This document shows, piece after piece, positions 19,169 through 32,294 of a stretch of DNA of 64,000 nucleotides. Position 1 is the stretch's first letter. Each line of letters starts with the position of its first letter. Origin of the DNA: Pseudoalteromonas luteoviolacea NCIMB 1944 (GTDB taxonomy: Bacteria > Pseudomonadota > Gammaproteobacteria > Enterobacterales > Alteromonadaceae); contig NZ_AUXS01000019.1 in NCBI RefSeq assembly GCF_001625565.1, positions 1 through 64,000 of the forward strand, written 5' to 3'. The position numbers and the translations under genes were made by a program. A model generated the notes under the pieces. It had not been told where the DNA came from. It did not search any database and was given only the letters and a program-made list of their open reading frames with translations.

Positions 19169-19765
19169 TCAGCTATTTTGATCACTTTCGTTATCTGATT
19201 GACGCTTTTTTAGTTGCCTAGTTTGTGCGTGCAGGCTTGCTCTAACCAACAATTCTTGATCAGAATCTCTTATTTGGGTAAACGCCAAAGTATATTGTAA
19301 GTCTTCGTCTTCCTGTTTACTTATTTCTATAATTTGGCTGTAACAAAAGATGGCACTGGCTTCGTGCTGTAGAAAAATTTTTGTCCTAAAGTTTTGGCCA
19401 ATTTGAAACTTTTCAGTTGTGGTTACTTTAATGCCACCACCACCGTAACTATCACAGTAACTGCTTTCATCTTCAGGTTGTTCATTTGCCAATATATGAC
19501 TCATGATCAAGTCAATTTTTCTAGATTGTGCTTGTAAATAAGCGGCTAAGTCAGATGCGACATCCCCGAGGTTACGCAGTGGTCTCAAAGCATTAAGATC
19601 GAGTTCATTAATTTCGTTAGCAAGCCTAAACAATGGTGGGATAGCGGCTTCAAGTTGTGCTTGGTTTTTCGGCACCATATTTTCATCAACTGGAAACAAG
19701 TTGATTTGGTTTGTTTCTTCAATTTGAAAATACTGTTCAAAGTTTTCTTTTAAATTTGTTTGCAT
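19169..19765 (-). CDS. PilZ-domain-like protein
   Basis: 198 residues, cytoplasmic. The N-terminal 100 residues are helical; the C-terminal part is beta-rich with the segment YCDSYGGGGIKV, resembling the D/N-x-S-x-x-G motif of PilZ domains, followed by FQIGQNFRTKIFL and SQIIEISKQ strands as in a PilZ barrel. The arginine pair that should precede the motif is not obvious, so cyclic-di-GMP binding is uncertain and it may be a degenerate member. It lies 56 bases upstream of aguA on the same strand and could head that operon. The charged C-terminus is very polar. Confidence 0.55.
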   Translation of the reverse strand: MQTNLKENFEQYFQIEETNQINLFPVDENMVPKNQAQLEAAIPPLFRLANEINELDLNALRPLRNLGDVASDLAAYLQAQSRKIDLIMSHILANEQPEDESSYCDSYGGGGIKVTTTEKFQIGQNFRTKIFLQHEASAIFCYSQIIEISKQEDEDLQYTLAFTQIRDSDQELLVRASLHAQTRQLKKRQSDNESDQNS

Positions 19766-19790
19766 TTATATGTATGCCAATATTCAGTGT

Positions 19791-19831
19791 AGCTAGAGTA
19801 GCAGTGTCTTTATTCTCTCCACTCTAGCTAT
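19791..19831. repeat. Inverted repeat downstream of the chemoreceptor gene
   Basis: TAGCTAGAGT (19791-19800) and ACTCTAGCTA (19822-19831) pair perfectly over 10 bp with a 21-base loop. It lies between the chemoreceptor stop and the PilZ-like start, 26 bases from the latter. No T-run follows on either strand, so it may be a weak terminator, an RNA-stabilising hairpin or an operator. Confidence 0.5.
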
Positions 19832-19853
19832 TTAAATCAAGGTGTTAACCAGT

Positions 19854-21722
19854 TTATACTTTAAATTGCTCTAACATTTCCTCTTGTTTAGCGATTTTAT
19901 CAACTTGCGATTGCATTGTATGATCGACCACCTTTGCTTCATCAACCACAGTGTTGGATAAGTTGCGTATTTCTGATGCGTTATGATCTACAGCTTCAAC
20001 AACTGCTTTTTGCTCTTCGAGCATGCTTGCAATATTCACATTGAGCTCGACAATATTGTCAATTGACTCTCTGATCGCATGGAGTGCGTCTTTAGTTTCT
20101 TGTGCTTTGACTACTGTTTTTTCAACAATTGTCTGACTCTGCTTCATGACGCCAACCGCATTTTCCGCGCCCGATTGAAGTTGGTCGATCATCGTTTTTA
20201 TTTCAGTTGTTGCTTCTTGTGTTCGTTGGGCAAGTGTTCTAACTTCATCGGCTACAACAGCAAACCCACGTCCAGACTCGCCAGCTCTCGCAGCTTCAAT
20301 AGCGGCATTTAAAGCCAGTAGATTGGTTTGTTCTGCTATACCATTAATGACAGATAAAATCTGTTCTATCCCTGAAGAAGATACTTCTAACTCGTTGACG
20401 ACATCAACGGCGCGTTCTATCTGGGATGACAACTCACCAATTGAGTTTGTTGACTGTTCTACAATCCCTTCACCGTCCTGTGCAAGGCCGTCGGTAGTTT
20501 TAATCGCTTCAGCGGCTTGCTGCGCTGTGCTCGCAACTTGTTGTTCAGTATTCGACATATTCGCAGTAGAGTTGACTAGCGAGTTCAAAGATTCGAGTTG
20601 TCTTTGAATAGCTTGAGTAGCGTGATTTGCCCCGGCAGAAGTCTGTTTGGCATCTGCGAGCACCTCGTGGCCCAAGGTTTGGATCTCTGCGATGATATTT
20701 TGTAGCCTTGAGGTGAACAAATTAAAGTTTTCAGCCAAGTCTGAAAATTCTGGCTCGCTCGACGCTTGTAGCCTTACGGTTAAATCTGCATTGCCGCGCG
20801 CGATATTAGACATCGCGGAGTTTATTGCTTCCAAAGGCTTGAGTAGGATATTGATCACGTAAGAAAGGGCCAAGAAACTCGCTATAACTGCAATGATAGA
20901 CACGACAGTTGCATTGTATGTAAGTGTTTCCATGGCTGAAAACACTTTTTGTTTTTCCAGTGCGACGCCGACATACCATTCGTATCCCTCTACCGCTTTA
21001 AACATAACAAGATAGCTGACGCCATCGATTTCAATTTCTTGAGAAGACTCTCTTACGACCGTGTCGCCCAAAAATGTACGAGCTGGTTGGCCATTTAGTG
21101 ATATATCAGGGTGAGAGATGATGCTGCCATTTGAGCTCACCATAAATGCGAAGCCTGCATCAAACAAATTAAATGAATTTATCATATTACCCAGCTTGGC
21201 GAGGCTAACGTCGTAAAATATAGCGCCATCAAAATTATTGTCTTTATATACAGGAGCACCAATTGATACGACAATTTCACCGCTGACCGCATCGGCATAT
21301 GGATCTGTAACAACTAGAGTCCTTGCCGACTTAGCATCTTTGTACCAAGGTCTCACTCTTGGGTCCCATGTTGAACCGGGGTCCCAATTAGGGTCGCTCG
21401 CGACATATTTGCCACTGCTTTCTTTTCCGTATCCTATTAATAGGAATTCAGAAGTGAGTTTGGGTTGAGATATCATCGGCCTAGCGTCTTCAAGTTCGTC
21501 TACTTGAGAAACTAACCCAGTTGTAAGTGCAGCAAGGTTCATCGACCCTTGCATTTGAGCTGTGACAGTATTACTGATCCCCTGGATCACTTCTTCCATA
21601 CTATGTGTGACTTGTTGTTCTAAATTTTCTTTAAGCAGGAAGTATTGCTTGACTGAAAGCAAAAATAAGGCAAGCACTAATACACTAGCAGAAACGGCGA
21701 CTACTTTATATTTAAACTTCAC
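19854..21722 (-). CDS. Methyl-accepting chemotaxis protein with double Cache sensor
   Basis: 622 residues. One membrane helix near residues 8-26, a periplasmic dCache-type sensor (about 30-270, with [12 protein letters not shown] and [20 protein letters not shown], the usual Cache ligand-site motifs), a second helix near 275-297, HAMP (about 298-350), then the cytoplasmic signalling domain whose hairpin tip carries [19 protein letters not shown]. The WYxDA and D-P-Y-xDA motifs are those of Cache domains that bind amino acids or other small acids, but the ligand is not predictable. It is a lone receptor gene: no che genes are in the window. It lies upstream of the PilZ-like/aguAB genes on the same strand. 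Confidence 0.95.
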   Translation of the reverse strand: MKFKYKVVAVSASVLVLALFLLSVKQYFLLKENLEQQVTHSMEEVIQGISNTVTAQMQGSMNLAALTTGLVSQVDELEDARPMISQPKLTSEFLLIGYGKESSGKYVASDPNWDPGSTWDPRVRPWYKDAKSARTLVVTDPYADAVSGEIVVSIGAPVYKDNNFDGAIFYDVSLAKLGNMINSFNLFDAGFAFMVSSNGSIISHPDISLNGQPARTFLGDTVVRESSQEIEIDGVSYLVMFKAVEGYEWYVGVALEKQKVFSAMETLTYNATVVSIIAVIASFLALSYVINILLKPLEAINSAMSNIARGNADLTVRLQASSEPEFSDLAENFNLFTSRLQNIIAEIQTLGHEVLADAKQTSAGANHATQAIQRQLESLNSLVNSTANMSNTEQQVASTAQQAAEAIKTTDGLAQDGEGIVEQSTNSIGELSSQIERAVDVVNELEVSSSGIEQILSVINGIAEQTNLLALNAAIEAARAGESGRGFAVVADEVRTLAQRTQEATTEIKTMIDQLQSGAENAVGVMKQSQTIVEKTVVKAQETKDALHAIRESIDNIVELNVNIASMLEEQKAVVEAVDHNASEIRNLSNTVVDEAKVVDHTMQSQVDKIAKQEEMLEQFKV

Positions 21723-21845
21723 TGAACGTCTCCCGGATATGAGCTTATTATTAAAGGTAAATCATAAGCGAATAGTTGCAATGATTTCCTTTAGTTTAAA
21801 GGATTTATTTACAAATTTGCGACAAAATTATCAAAAACCGAGAAT

Positions 21846-22688
21846 TTAGGCTGATTCTAACGAACTATATAGCTCATCTAACTCGTCTTCAGACAGATTG
21901 ATAAAGTCTAAAACCTCATCACTGATAGCGTGCCATTCTGGGTCTTGTTCAATAGAAGCCGTATTCTTAAATATGAAGTTACCGTGGCGTGCAAGCTTTA
22001 ATATTGAGAGTAGTTCCAGTGCTATGCCTTCTAACTCACCAGAGCGATAGATGCCATTGGCATCGTGTTGATAGTAAATAACGTTTATCATAGGTTTAGG
22101 TAATTTCCATTGCTGTGCCAATAAAGCACCTATCGTGGCGTGGCTGGTATTGTACTTATTGAATTCAAATTCAGTGGCTTTAGTCCATCCATCAGATTTA
22201 GCAACTTCTAAAACTTCGTTATAGTCTTCAAAGTGCACGCAGAGCAGTGGTATACCCACAGTATGAAATAGGCCTAACATATATGCATGGTTTGCTAAAG
22301 CAGGTTTATTGAGGCTTTGACAAAGTGTTGAACATAATTGGGCAATGTCACTTTGCTCAGACCAGAAGTTATCGAGTGCGGCAGGGGTATCTACAGTTGC
22401 TTTGACTGCAACAGCTTTTACAAGCGGTATCAGCCTTTTTAAACCTAAAATCATAATCGCCTGTTCTAGCGATTCGATTTCTTTACTGCGTCTAAATGCA
22501 GCCGAATTGACAACTTGTAATATCGCCGCACTGATAGCAATGTCGCTTTGTAAAATTTGCGTGATTTTACTGATATTTGGCTCTGCTGATTTTGTTTCTT
22601 CGGAAAACTCGACTAACGCTTCTGGACGTGGAGGGATTGAAATAGACCTAAGGATCTGTTTTTCTTGTTGGGTCAAAGATATGGCCAT
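21846..22688 (-). CDS. HDOD-domain protein
   Basis: 280 residues. The HDOD domain spans about 10-215: ISIPPRPEAL at the start, LQSDIAISAAILQVVNSAAF (first helix pair), LEQAIMILGLKRLIPLV, and a later ATIGALLAQQWKLP. HDOD proteins lack the metal-binding His-Asp of true HD phosphohydrolases and act as scaffolds in signalling, motility and biofilm pathways. There is no additional catalytic domain. It stands alone, between the chemoreceptor and alanine dehydrogenase. Confidence 0.88.
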   Translation of the reverse strand: MAISLTQQEKQILRSISIPPRPEALVEFSEETKSAEPNISKITQILQSDIAISAAILQVVNSAAFRRSKEIESLEQAIMILGLKRLIPLVKAVAVKATVDTPAALDNFWSEQSDIAQLCSTLCQSLNKPALANHAYMLGLFHTVGIPLLCVHFEDYNEVLEVAKSDGWTKATEFEFNKYNTSHATIGALLAQQWKLPKPMINVIYYQHDANGIYRSGELEGIALELLSILKLARHGNFIFKNTASIEQDPEWHAISDEVLDFINLSEDELDELYSSLESA

Positions 22689-22791
22689 AACTACTCGCTC
22701 ACTGCATTATCTTATACAGATAAGAATAGCCAAAAATTGTAAAAAACGAGAAAATTAGAGAAGTAGTGGAGGTGCACTATTGATTAAAAAT

Positions 22792-22823
22792 AAAAAAGGC
22801 CCGCAAAGTGCGAACCTTTTTAT
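22792..22823. terminator. Bidirectional terminator after alanine dehydrogenase
   Basis: AAAAAGG (22793-22799) pairs with CCTTTTT (22815-22821) and an inner CGC with GCG, around AAAGT. A/T runs flank both sides, so it can stop the minus-strand ald transcript. Confidence 0.75.
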
Positions 22824-22844
22824 TATTCAAAAAGCTGATCGCGA

Positions 22845-23966
22845 TTATGCGTTTTCAACAGCTGAACGAGGCTCAACAAATTCCATATTGAAACCTTCAG
22901 CAACTTCTTTACAAGTTACTTGGCCCTTAAGAACGTTAAGACCGTTTAGGAAGTGCTCATCAGAAAGAAGTGCTTCTTTGTAGCCTAGGTTAGCAAGCTT
23001 GATGATGTACGGTAACGTTGCATTGTTAAGTGCAAATGTAGAAGTACGTGGAACAGCACCTGGCATGTTAGCAACACAATAGTGAACAACATCGTCAACA
23101 ATGTAAGTTGGCTCAGCGTGTGTTGTTGCTTTAGAAGTTGCGATACAACCACCTTGGTCGATAGCAACGTCAACGATAGCAGCACCAGGCTTCATTGCTT
23201 TGATGTGATCTGCTGTTACTAGCTTAGGCGCAGCAGCACCTGGGATTAGTACGCCACCGATAACAAGGTCAGCTTCAACAACATGCTTCTCAAGTGCGTC
23301 AACAGTTGAATAAATTACTTTAGCTTGGCTACCAAACTGCGCGTTTAGGCTACGTAGAACGTCGATGTTACGATCTAGGATAGTAACGTCTGCACCCATA
23401 CCTACAGCCATTTGTGCAGCGTTACGACCAACCATACCACCACCGATAACGACAACTTTAGCTGGCTCAACACCTGGTACGCCGCCTAATAGCATGCCGC
23501 GACCTAGATTTGATTTTTCAAGCGCTTGAGCACCAGCCTGGATAGACATACGGCCAGCAACTTCTGACATAGGTGCTAGAAGCGGAAGACCGCCACGTGC
23601 GTCAGTTACCGTTTCGTATGCAATACAGATTGCGCCGCTCTTAATTAGATCTTCAGTTTGTGGAAGATCTGGTGCTAGGTGAAGGTAAGTGAAAAGGATT
23701 TGGTCTTCACGTAACATTGCACGCTCAACAGCCTGCGGCTCTTTTACCTTAACAATCATTTTAGCTTTTGCGAAAACGTCCGCAGCTGTTGGTAAAATTT
23801 CAGCACCCGCTTGGATATAATCTTCGTCAGTGAAACCAATGCCGATACCAGCACTTGTTTCAACAATAACCTGGTGGCCGTGGTTTATTAGTTCACGAAC
23901 ACTTGCTGGAACCATACCAACACGGTACTCGTGGTTTTTAATCTCTTTAGGTACACCAATAATCAT
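22845..23966 (-). CDS. ald: Alanine dehydrogenase
   Basis: 373 residues from the ATG at 23966, where [16 protein letters not shown], the family's N-terminus, begins; GAGGCG lies upstream. The enzyme reversibly deaminates L-alanine to pyruvate and ammonia with NAD+. Visible are the substrate-binding RVGMVP, the lysine in KVKEPQ, the His in TYLHLAPD, and the NAD-binding loop [10 protein letters not shown]. It is divergent from lrp across 138 bases, and Lrp-type regulators next to ald commonly control it in response to alanine. Confidence 0.97.
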   Translation of the reverse strand: MIIGVPKEIKNHEYRVGMVPASVRELINHGHQVIVETSAGIGIGFTDEDYIQAGAEILPTAADVFAKAKMIVKVKEPQAVERAMLREDQILFTYLHLAPDLPQTEDLIKSGAICIAYETVTDARGGLPLLAPMSEVAGRMSIQAGAQALEKSNLGRGMLLGGVPGVEPAKVVVIGGGMVGRNAAQMAVGMGADVTILDRNIDVLRSLNAQFGSQAKVIYSTVDALEKHVVEADLVIGGVLIPGAAAPKLVTADHIKAMKPGAAIVDVAIDQGGCIATSKATTHAEPTYIVDDVVHYCVANMPGAVPRTSTFALNNATLPYIIKLANLGYKEALLSDEHFLNGLNVLKGQVTCKEVAEGFNMEFVEPRSAVENA

Positions 23967-24104
23967 AATAAATCGCCTCAAAGTAAGAACGGATAACATT
24001 TTCGACTATTATAATTATGCAAAGCTAGTGTGTCCTACCTTTTTTGTGCTATTTTAAAGACGATAAATCTATAAAATGCTTAAACGCAGGATAAAACACT
24101 TTTC
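23967..24104. promoter_or_regulatory. Divergent ald/lrp promoter region
   Basis: 138 AT-rich bases between the two divergent genes. The arrangement implies Lrp control of one or both, but I cannot pick out a convincing Lrp site because the consensus is loose. Confidence 0.45.
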
Positions 24105-24584
24105 ATGCATACTCAGCTAGATAGAACTGATAGAAAAATTTTAGTCGAATTACAAAAAGACGGAAGGATATCTAATGTAGAATTGGCAAAACGCATCGGG
24201 CTCAGTGCAACACCTTGCTTAGAAAGAGTAAAAAAACTCGAGCGAGATGGGTTCATTAAAGGATATAAAGCGGTGGTAGACCCAGTAAAGCTGGGGCAGG
24301 GGTTGCTTGTTTTTGTTGAAGTTACAATTAACAAGAACTCCCCAGACGTATTTGAGCAGTTTAATGAAGCGGTTAAGCAACATGATGAAATTATCGAATG
24401 TCATCTAGTATCAGGCAATTTTGATTTTTTATTGAAAACACGGGTAACTGACATGTCGGAGTACAGAGGTGTACTCGGTGAAATTCTTTTAAAACTGCCC
24501 AATATTAACGAAAGTCGTACTTATGTTGTAATGGAAGAGGTTAAAGGGGAGCAAGGAGAGGTTATAAAACCTTGTGCACCTTAA
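24105..24584 (+). CDS. lrp: Leucine-responsive regulatory protein (Lrp/AsnC family)
   Basis: 159 residues. N-terminal helix-turn-helix (DRTDRKILVELQKDGRISN, then VELAKRIGLSATPCLERVKKLE) and a C-terminal RAM ligand-binding domain (CHLVSGNFDFLLKTR, then EILLKLPNINESRTYVVMEEVK). The DNA-binding helix SATPCLERVKKLE matches global Lrp rather than the more distant AsnC group. It probably controls amino-acid metabolism including the divergent ald. Followed by ftsK after about 70 bases, the order lrp-ftsK-lolA known from E. coli. Confidence 0.95.
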   Translation: MHTQLDRTDRKILVELQKDGRISNVELAKRIGLSATPCLERVKKLERDGFIKGYKAVVDPVKLGQGLLVFVEVTINKNSPDVFEQFNEAVKQHDEIIECHLVSGNFDFLLKTRVTDMSEYRGVLGEILLKLPNINESRTYVVMEEVKGEQGEVIKPCAP

Positions 24585-24653
24585 AGAATTTCTTGATATG
24601 GTGTAACCTATAATAGAAGTTCACAATAGAAAGATAAATACAGGTTGAATGTA

Positions 24654-27305
24654 ATGCGCTTAAATGGTGTTCAGCGCCTACTAGAAACAGGTCTCATTGT
24701 CAGCACTGCTGCTGCGATTTTTACGCTTTGCGCCTTGGTTTCATTTGATCCAGCCGATCCGGCATGGACACAAGCGGGTGAGTTTGTAAAAGTAAATAAT
24801 ATCACCGGTGCAGCAGGTGCATGGGTTGCGGATATTTTGTTATTGAGTTTTGGATGGCTTGCCTTTTGGGTACCTGCTGCAATGCAGTTATTTGGCTATT
24901 TGCTATTTAAAAAACCACATAAGATTTTCCAATTAGATTATACCACTCTTGGTCTACGTATCATTGGTGCAACATTGCTTATCGCCTCATCCAGTGCGAT
25001 AAGTAGTATCAATTTTGACGATATATATACATTTTCTTCTGGTGGAGTAGTGGGGGACGTCGTGGCAGGTGCCATGATGCCGGCATTTAACTTCACGGGC
25101 ACTTCTATTCTTCTGTTATGTTTTTTCTTTGCTGGTATCACTTTATTAACCGGTGTTTCTTGGGTTGAAGCTGTTGATTATTTAGGCGAGAAGGTCGTTA
25201 AATTTATCAAGTTTGTTTTTACTAAAATGACCAAGAAAAATGACATAGTTCAGCAAAAAGCAGACACAATGCCTCAAAGTGGAGCGCGAATTGAAGCACC
25301 TGAAAGCGAGACTCTTATTGAAGAAATACAGCTTGAATCAGAAGATGAGCATAAAATTGAGCGCGCTCATAATATAACAGAGCCAAGCGCTCCTGTGGCT
25401 GAACCTGAAGTGCATGACGAGGGTGAAAAGCCACTCAAACTAAAAGACAAGCTGTTCTCTGTTGTCGGCAAAAAGGAAGATAAAAAGCCTCAAACAGCCG
25501 AAGCGGTTGAACCTGTATTGCAGACGCAGCCACCTTTTGATGAGCCAGTTTCAGCTGATGTATTTGATGAACTTGACCATATTTTGGAGCAGGAAATAAA
25601 CTTCTCTGCGATTGACGACGAGTCAATGGACACCGTGGCTGCATTGAATGCGTTGGACGACGCAGCAGTAAAAGAGGAGCCTGTAACTAAGGTTGTGTCA
25701 CCTGCGAGACCGTTGAAAAAGCCAGTTGGTGAAGCTAGCAAAGCAGCATATCAATCACCACCATCTGCAAAAGAGCAGTTTGAAGCTTTGTTAGAAGCGG
25801 AACCTCCGGCTGATCCGCTGCCGTCACTTGACCTACTTGATAGGCCAGATAAAGCAAAAAACCCGATAACAAAAGAAGAATTAGAAACGGTATCTCGTCT
25901 TGTTGAGGCAAAACTCTTGGATTTTAACATTCAAGCCGCCGTTGTTGGGGTCTATCCCGGGCCAGTTGTTACACGTTTCGAGCTCGATCTTGCTCCGGGT
26001 ATTAAAGTAGCCAAGATAACTGGATTGGCAAAAGATTTAGCAAGGTCACTTTCAGCGGTCAGTGTACGAGTTGTTGAAGTCATTCCAGGTAAAACTTATG
26101 TTGGTCTTGAACTGCCAAATAAAAACAGAGAGATCGTAAGGCTCTCAGAAGTCATTAATGCACCAAAGTTTGAACAAAACGCGTCGCCATTAACCATGGT
26201 GCTGGGAAAGGATATTGCAGGGGAGCCTGTGGTTGCTGATCTTGCTAAAATGCCTCACTTACTAGTAGCAGGTACAACTGGTTCAGGTAAGTCAGTTGGC
26301 GTTAATGTAATGATATTAAGCTTACTTTATAAGTCACCGCCTGAAGATGTTCGTATGATCATGATAGATCCAAAAATGTTGGAGTTATCAGTATACGAGG
26401 GGATACCACATCTGTTATGCGAGGTTGTGACGGATATGAAAGAGGCAGCCAATGCACTGCGTTGGTGCGTTGGTGAAATGGAGCGCCGTTATAAGCTAAT
26501 GTCTGCATTGGGTGTGAGAAACCTCAAAGGCTACAATCAAAAGGTATTAGCAGCAAAAGAGGCCGGACAGCCAATTTTGGATCCATTGTTTAAAGACACT
26601 GATGGTATGGCTGATGGCCCAGAAGAGTTAGATAAATTGCCAAGCATTGTTGTTGTAATCGATGAATTTGCTGACATGATGATGATAGTTGGCAAAAAAG
26701 TTGAAGAGTTAATCGCGCGTATCGCACAAAAAGCGCGTGCAGCTGGGATACATTTAGTTTTGGCTACTCAAAGGCCATCTGTTGATGTCATTACAGGCTT
26801 GATTAAGGCCAATATACCTACGCGTATGGCGTTTCAGGTATCGAGTAAAATTGATTCTCGTACCATTCTTGATCAGCAAGGTGCGGAAAATCTATTAGGC
26901 ATGGGTGACATGTTATATCTGCCGCCAGGCACCAGTGTTCCAATTCGTGTTCACGGCGCATTCGTGGATGATCACGAAGTGCATGCAGTAGTAAATGACT
27001 GGAAAGCGCGAGGCAAACCAAATTACATCGAAGATATTTTATGCGGTGATGCAACAGAAGAGATTTTGTTACCGGGTGAGCAGCCAGAAGGTGGCGATGA
27101 GGAATCTGATCCACTGTATGATGAAGCGGTAGGGTTTGTAATTGAAACAGGTAAAGTGTCTGTTTCGAGTGTACAACGTAAGCTTAGAGTCGGTTATAAC
27201 CGTGCGGCACGTTTAGTTGAACAAATGGAGATGTCTGGCGTTGTCAGTGCACCGGGTCACAATGGTGCGCGTGAAGTATTAGTACCGAAAGGTGGAGCAA
27301 ATTAG
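24654..27305 (+). CDS. ftsK: DNA translocase FtsK
   Basis: About 883 residues. Four or five N-terminal membrane helices (residues about 12-170), an acidic Pro/Ala-rich linker (190-395), then the motor: Walker [10 protein letters not shown], Walker [11 protein letters not shown], arginine-rich [16 protein letters not shown], and the C-terminal gamma winged helix ([26 protein letters not shown]) that reads KOPS. FtsK anchors at the septum, pumps DNA and activates XerCD at dif. The linker is much shorter than in E. coli (1329 residues), as in many marine relatives. The ATG at 24654 with AGG nine bases upstream is preferred to a TTG at 24645. Confidence 0.96.
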   Translation: MRLNGVQRLLETGLIVSTAAAIFTLCALVSFDPADPAWTQAGEFVKVNNITGAAGAWVADILLLSFGWLAFWVPAAMQLFGYLLFKKPHKIFQLDYTTLGLRIIGATLLIASSSAISSINFDDIYTFSSGGVVGDVVAGAMMPAFNFTGTSILLLCFFFAGITLLTGVSWVEAVDYLGEKVVKFIKFVFTKMTKKNDIVQQKADTMPQSGARIEAPESETLIEEIQLESEDEHKIERAHNITEPSAPVAEPEVHDEGEKPLKLKDKLFSVVGKKEDKKPQTAEAVEPVLQTQPPFDEPVSADVFDELDHILEQEINFSAIDDESMDTVAALNALDDAAVKEEPVTKVVSPARPLKKPVGEASKAAYQSPPSAKEQFEALLEAEPPADPLPSLDLLDRPDKAKNPITKEELETVSRLVEAKLLDFNIQAAVVGVYPGPVVTRFELDLAPGIKVAKITGLAKDLARSLSAVSVRVVEVIPGKTYVGLELPNKNREIVRLSEVINAPKFEQNASPLTMVLGKDIAGEPVVADLAKMPHLLVAGTTGSGKSVGVNVMILSLLYKSPPEDVRMIMIDPKMLELSVYEGIPHLLCEVVTDMKEAANALRWCVGEMERRYKLMSALGVRNLKGYNQKVLAAKEAGQPILDPLFKDTDGMADGPEELDKLPSIVVVIDEFADMMMIVGKKVEELIARIAQKARAAGIHLVLATQRPSVDVITGLIKANIPTRMAFQVSSKIDSRTILDQQGAENLLGMGDMLYLPPGTSVPIRVHGAFVDDHEVHAVVNDWKARGKPNYIEDILCGDATEEILLPGEQPEGGDEESDPLYDEAVGFVIETGKVSVSSVQRKLRVGYNRAARLVEQMEMSGVVSAPGHNGAREVLVPKGGAN

Positions 27306-27306
27306 A

Positions 27307-27936
27307 ATGAAGTTTAAAACAATAGCCTTAGTACTAGGTTTGTCATGCGGTTTTATTACGCAAAGCTTTGCGAATGAAGCTGAGTCCTTAAAGTTAAAAC
27401 TCAGATCTCTGAATACATTTGAAGCGAATTTTACTCAAAAAGTTAAGGATGAAGAAGGTACATTGTTGCAAGATGGTACGGGCAATATAGCTCTTAAATA
27501 CCCATCAAAGATACGCTGGCAGCAACTTGAGCCAGATGAAACCTTGTTGGTATCAGATGGAAATAAGACGTTCTATTTCGACAGCTTTGCTGAGCAAGTG
27601 ACAGTAATGAACACTGCTGGTTTGATAGATACAACACCATTTATTTTATTAACGACTCAAGACAAAGCGCAATGGGATAAGTACCATGTAAGCAAAACGA
27701 CTGTAGGCTACCGGATTTCACCAAAGCCGAATGTCGAATCACAAGTTGAGCTTTTAGACATTGTTTTTGCAAGTGCTGGCGTCGCCATTGATTCATTGAG
27801 TATTAAAGATGCATCAGGACAGACTTCGACGTTTAAGTTTTCAAATGCCAAAACAAACATTGAGCTAGACGATAAGTCATTTACTTTCAAAATCCCCCAT
27901 GGAGTGGTCATTGACGACCAAACAGCCAGTGAGTAG
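27307..27936 (+). CDS. lolA: Outer-membrane lipoprotein carrier protein LolA
   Basis: 209 residues with a signal peptide ([20 protein letters not shown]). LolA carries lipoproteins across the periplasm from LolCDE to LolB. Typical motifs are FEANFTQKV, the beta-sheet core [24 protein letters not shown] with its conserved Arg, and PFILL. It starts one base after the ftsK stop, with GGTGGAG upstream inside ftsK, so the two are coupled. Confidence 0.95.
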   Translation: MKFKTIALVLGLSCGFITQSFANEAESLKLKLRSLNTFEANFTQKVKDEEGTLLQDGTGNIALKYPSKIRWQQLEPDETLLVSDGNKTFYFDSFAEQVTVMNTAGLIDTTPFILLTTQDKAQWDKYHVSKTTVGYRISPKPNVESQVELLDIVFASAGVAIDSLSIKDASGQTSTFKFSNAKTNIELDDKSFTFKIPHGVVIDDQTASE

Positions 27937-29284
27937 TTTAGGTTTTGACTTCGCACCTGATGTTAGACCTTTGGCCGCTAGAATGCGGCCAAAGTCGTTA
28001 CAGGGCTATATTGGCCAAACACACATAATTGCTAAGGACTCTGTTTTATATCGTGCGATAGAACAGGGGCGTTGTCACAGCTTGATTTTATGGGGCCCGC
28101 CAGGTGTTGGCAAAACAACTTTAGCTGAGATCATTGCAAACCATGCAGATGCACAATTGGCAAAGCTGTCAGCGGTTACCTCTGGTGTAAAAGAGATCAG
28201 AGAAGTAGTGCTAGAAGCAAAAAGCCGATTAGCCCAATCAGGGAGACGTACCTTGCTATTTGTTGATGAGGTACATCGATTCAATAAATCTCAGCAAGAT
28301 GCGTTTTTGCCCCACATTGAAGATGGAACTTTTGTTTTTATAGGCGCGACGACTGAAAACCCTTCTTTTGCATTAAACAATGCAATTTTGTCGCGAGCAC
28401 GTGTCTACACGCTCAAGCCATTGACTATGGATGAGTTGGTTTTTGCGCTGCGGCAAGCACTTAATGATGACGAGCAATTAAGTCAGCTTGCAATTAACAT
28501 TGAGGATGAGGCTATAAATGCGCTGGCACAAGCGGCGGACGGCGATGCACGAAAAGCGCTCAACTTATTAGAGCAGGCAGTGGATTTAGGCCATCGAGAT
28601 GGCAGCAAGGTCGATATTGATAAGTCAGTGTTGACACAAATATTGCCCACCCATCTTGCGAAATACGATAAAGGTGGGGACATCTATTATGACCTAATCT
28701 CTGCTTTTCACAAATCGGTGCGAGGAAGCAGCCCTGATGCAGCGTTATACTGGTACTGTCGTATCTTGGCAGGTGGAGGAGATCCCCTTTATGTGGCAAG
28801 GCGTTTGCTCGCTATTGCCAGTGAAGATATAGGAAACGCAGATCCCAGAGCACTGCAAGTCGCGCTTAATGCGTGGGACATTTTCCACAGAGTTGGCCCG
28901 GCAGAAGGAGAGCGCGCAATTGCACAAGCGACAATTTACCTAGCAAGTGCAGCGAAAAGCAATGCAGTATACACAGCATTCAAACAGGCAAAACGGGATG
29001 CTCAAACGGATGGCGATTTACCCGTACCAGAGCACCTTCGCAATGCGCCGACAAAATTAATGAAAGAAATGGGCTTTGGAGAAGAATATCGCTATGCCCA
29101 TGACGAGCCTGGGGCGTATGCAGCAGGAGAGAACTACTTTCCAGAAACGGTGTCTGATCGGCAATACTACTTTCCAACAGATCGCGGTTTAGAAAAGCAA
29201 ATTAAAGAAAAGCTCAACTACTTAAAAAGCCAAGACAATATAAGTAACCAAAAAAGGTATACCAAAAAGCCAGGTCAAGCATAA
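27929..29284 (+). CDS. rarA: Replication-associated recombination protein A
   Basis: About 451 residues of the AAA+ clamp-loader-like family; acts at stalled forks. Walker [10 protein letters not shown], Walker [17 protein letters not shown], sensor 1 [12 protein letters not shown], and the C-terminal tetramerisation part ([24 protein letters not shown]). The GTG at 27929, giving [21 protein letters not shown], matches the family start; an ATG at 27899 would overlap lolA by 38 bases and lacks a ribosome site. At 27929 the start overlaps the lolA stop by 8 bases. Confidence 0.93.
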   Translation: MSSLGFDFAPDVRPLAARMRPKSLQGYIGQTHIIAKDSVLYRAIEQGRCHSLILWGPPGVGKTTLAEIIANHADAQLAKLSAVTSGVKEIREVVLEAKSRLAQSGRRTLLFVDEVHRFNKSQQDAFLPHIEDGTFVFIGATTENPSFALNNAILSRARVYTLKPLTMDELVFALRQALNDDEQLSQLAINIEDEAINALAQAADGDARKALNLLEQAVDLGHRDGSKVDIDKSVLTQILPTHLAKYDKGGDIYYDLISAFHKSVRGSSPDAALYWYCRILAGGGDPLYVARRLLAIASEDIGNADPRALQVALNAWDIFHRVGPAEGERAIAQATIYLASAAKSNAVYTAFKQAKRDAQTDGDLPVPEHLRNAPTKLMKEMGFGEEYRYAHDEPGAYAAGENYFPETVSDRQYYFPTDRGLEKQIKEKLNYLKSQDNISNQKRYTKKPGQA

Positions 29285-30971
<1,687 letters not shown>

Positions 30972-30992
30972 TCTGCCCAAGTGATTGATATC

Positions 30993-31017
30993 AGGCCGCT
31001 ATCCAGCGGCCTTTTTT
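30993..31017 (+). terminator. Rho-independent terminator of serS
   Basis: AGGCCGCT (30993-31000) and AGCGGCCT (31005-31012) form an 8-bp stem with an ATCC loop, followed by TTTTT. It lies 22 bases after the stop codon. Confidence 0.95.
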
Positions 31018-31496
31018 GTGACAAAATAATGAATGTTTTTTTACAGTGTAATTGGTATTTATTACTCTTTTAAGTTGTGCATTTTGTCATTTTAATTCAA
31101 TTATTTTAAATAAGCGCAAGATAAAACCAAATTTTCAATTTGAGAAAAGTTCTTATCTATTCTCTATTGCATGTGATTTCAAACTATGGTTAATTGGAAC
31201 CTGAGGTTTGGCCATTCCTTCTGAATAAGTTTTGCACGCACTCACGTTAAGTGTGCGCAGATGTCTTATTGTTACCATTATTGCAAAATTTAAATTTGAT
31301 TCTATCCAAGATAGTTGGGTGACTTGTAGTGCCATATTTGCGCGACATATATATTTTTCTGCTTAAAACGAGGTTGTAAATAGCATTCGAGATTAAGACG
31401 CAAATATAGTTGCAAATTACAGTTGGGTTAACTATTTATTAAATGTGGATGTCGGTAAGACTAAGCAATCAAAAATTGAAGGTGAGGAATTTACCT
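31018..31496. other. Gene-free stretch upstream of rmf
   Basis: About 480 AT-rich bases. It must hold the rmf promoter. An imperfect hairpin (TGCACGCACT … AGTGTGCGCA, about 31226-31261) is the only structure I notice. A 60-codon minus-strand frame at 31153-31335 has no protein character. No known RNA recognised. Confidence 0.4.
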
Positions 31497-31667
31497 ATGA
31501 AGAGACAGAAAAGAGACCGTTTAGAGAGAGCACACTCACAAGGATTTAAAGCAGGTTTAGCAGGACGGTCCAAAGATTTATGTCCATATCAGCAAATTGA
31601 GCACAGATCAGAATGGTTAGGTGGCTGGCGAGAGGCCATAGACAATCGCAATATGTTTAAAACCTAA
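31497..31667 (+). CDS. rmf: Ribosome modulation factor
   Basis: 56 residues from MKRQKRDRLERAHSQG, the exact family N-terminus; GAGG lies upstream and the longer in-frame extension from 31443 is unsupported. RMF binds 70S ribosomes in stationary phase and makes inactive 100S dimers. Conserved are the basic N-terminus, AGLAGRSKDLCPYQ and the closing WLGGWREAIDNR. In E. coli it is induced by ppGpp; the long upstream region fits tight control. Confidence 0.95.
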   Translation: MKRQKRDRLERAHSQGFKAGLAGRSKDLCPYQQIEHRSEWLGGWREAIDNRNMFKT

Positions 31668-31698
31668 AACAGAATCAACAGAACCGAAGAGATAAAGT

Positions 31699-31725
31699 AA
31701 AGCCCCGAAAGGGGCTTATTTGTTT
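31699..31725. terminator. Terminator between convergent rmf and fabA
   Basis: AAGCCCC (31700-31706) and GGGGCTT (31711-31717) around a GAAA tetraloop, followed by ATTTGTTT on plus and TTACTTT on minus; can serve both genes. Confidence 0.85.
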
Positions 31726-31742
31726 CTAGCGACTGATAAAAA

Positions 31743-32267
31743 TTAAAATGCGCTAGTATCTTGGAAAAGACCCACTTTTAGATCTTTTGCTTCATAGATT
31801 ACACGGCCGTCTACTTCAACAACGCCATCTGCAAGACCCATGAACAATTTACGCTTGATAACACGTTTCATGTCGACACGGTACGTTACCTTTTTAGCTG
31901 TAGGTAAGATTTGACCAGTAAACTTAACTTCGCCTACACCTAGTGCACGACCAAGGCCTGGGCCGCCGGACCAACCTAAGAAAAAGCCAACAATCTGCCA
32001 CATAGCGTCTAAACCAAGACAACCTGGCATTACAGGGTCACCTCTGAAGTGACAATCGAAGAACCATAGATCAGGGTTAATATCTAACTCAGCAATGATT
32101 TGGCCTTTGCCGTATTCACCGCCGTTGTCATTGATTTCAACAATGCGATCCATCATTAACATGTTATCGATTGGCAGACGGCAATTGTTTTCACCAAACA
32201 TTTTACCTTCAGCACAAAGGATTAGTTCTTCTTTTGTATAGCTATTTTTAGGTTCCATAGTATTCAT
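31743..32267 (-). CDS. fabA: 3-hydroxydecanoyl-ACP dehydratase/isomerase
   Basis: 174 residues (171 if the in-frame ATG at 32258 is used; the second has GAAGA at good spacing). FabA dehydrates 3-hydroxydecanoyl-ACP and isomerises the product to cis-3-decenoyl-ACP, the branch point to unsaturated fatty acids. The hot-dog fold has the active-site His in [13 protein letters not shown] and the catalytic Asp in [23 protein letters not shown] and the ending GLFQDTSAF are identical in style to E. coli FabA. A palindrome like the FabR operator lies just upstream. Confidence 0.97.
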   Translation of the reverse strand: MNTMEPKNSYTKEELILCAEGKMFGENNCRLPIDNMLMMDRIVEINDNGGEYGKGQIIAELDINPDLWFFDCHFRGDPVMPGCLGLDAMWQIVGFFLGWSGGPGLGRALGVGEVKFTGQILPTAKKVTYRVDMKRVIKRKLFMGLADGVVEVDGRVIYEAKDLKVGLFQDTSAF

Positions 32268-32294
32268 TCTTCATTTTCTAATTGCGGGTACTCT

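Noticed and set aside
23967-24104. Search for a riboswitch ahead of ald or lrp
   Set aside because: No conserved core or expression-platform hairpin is visible in 138 bases.
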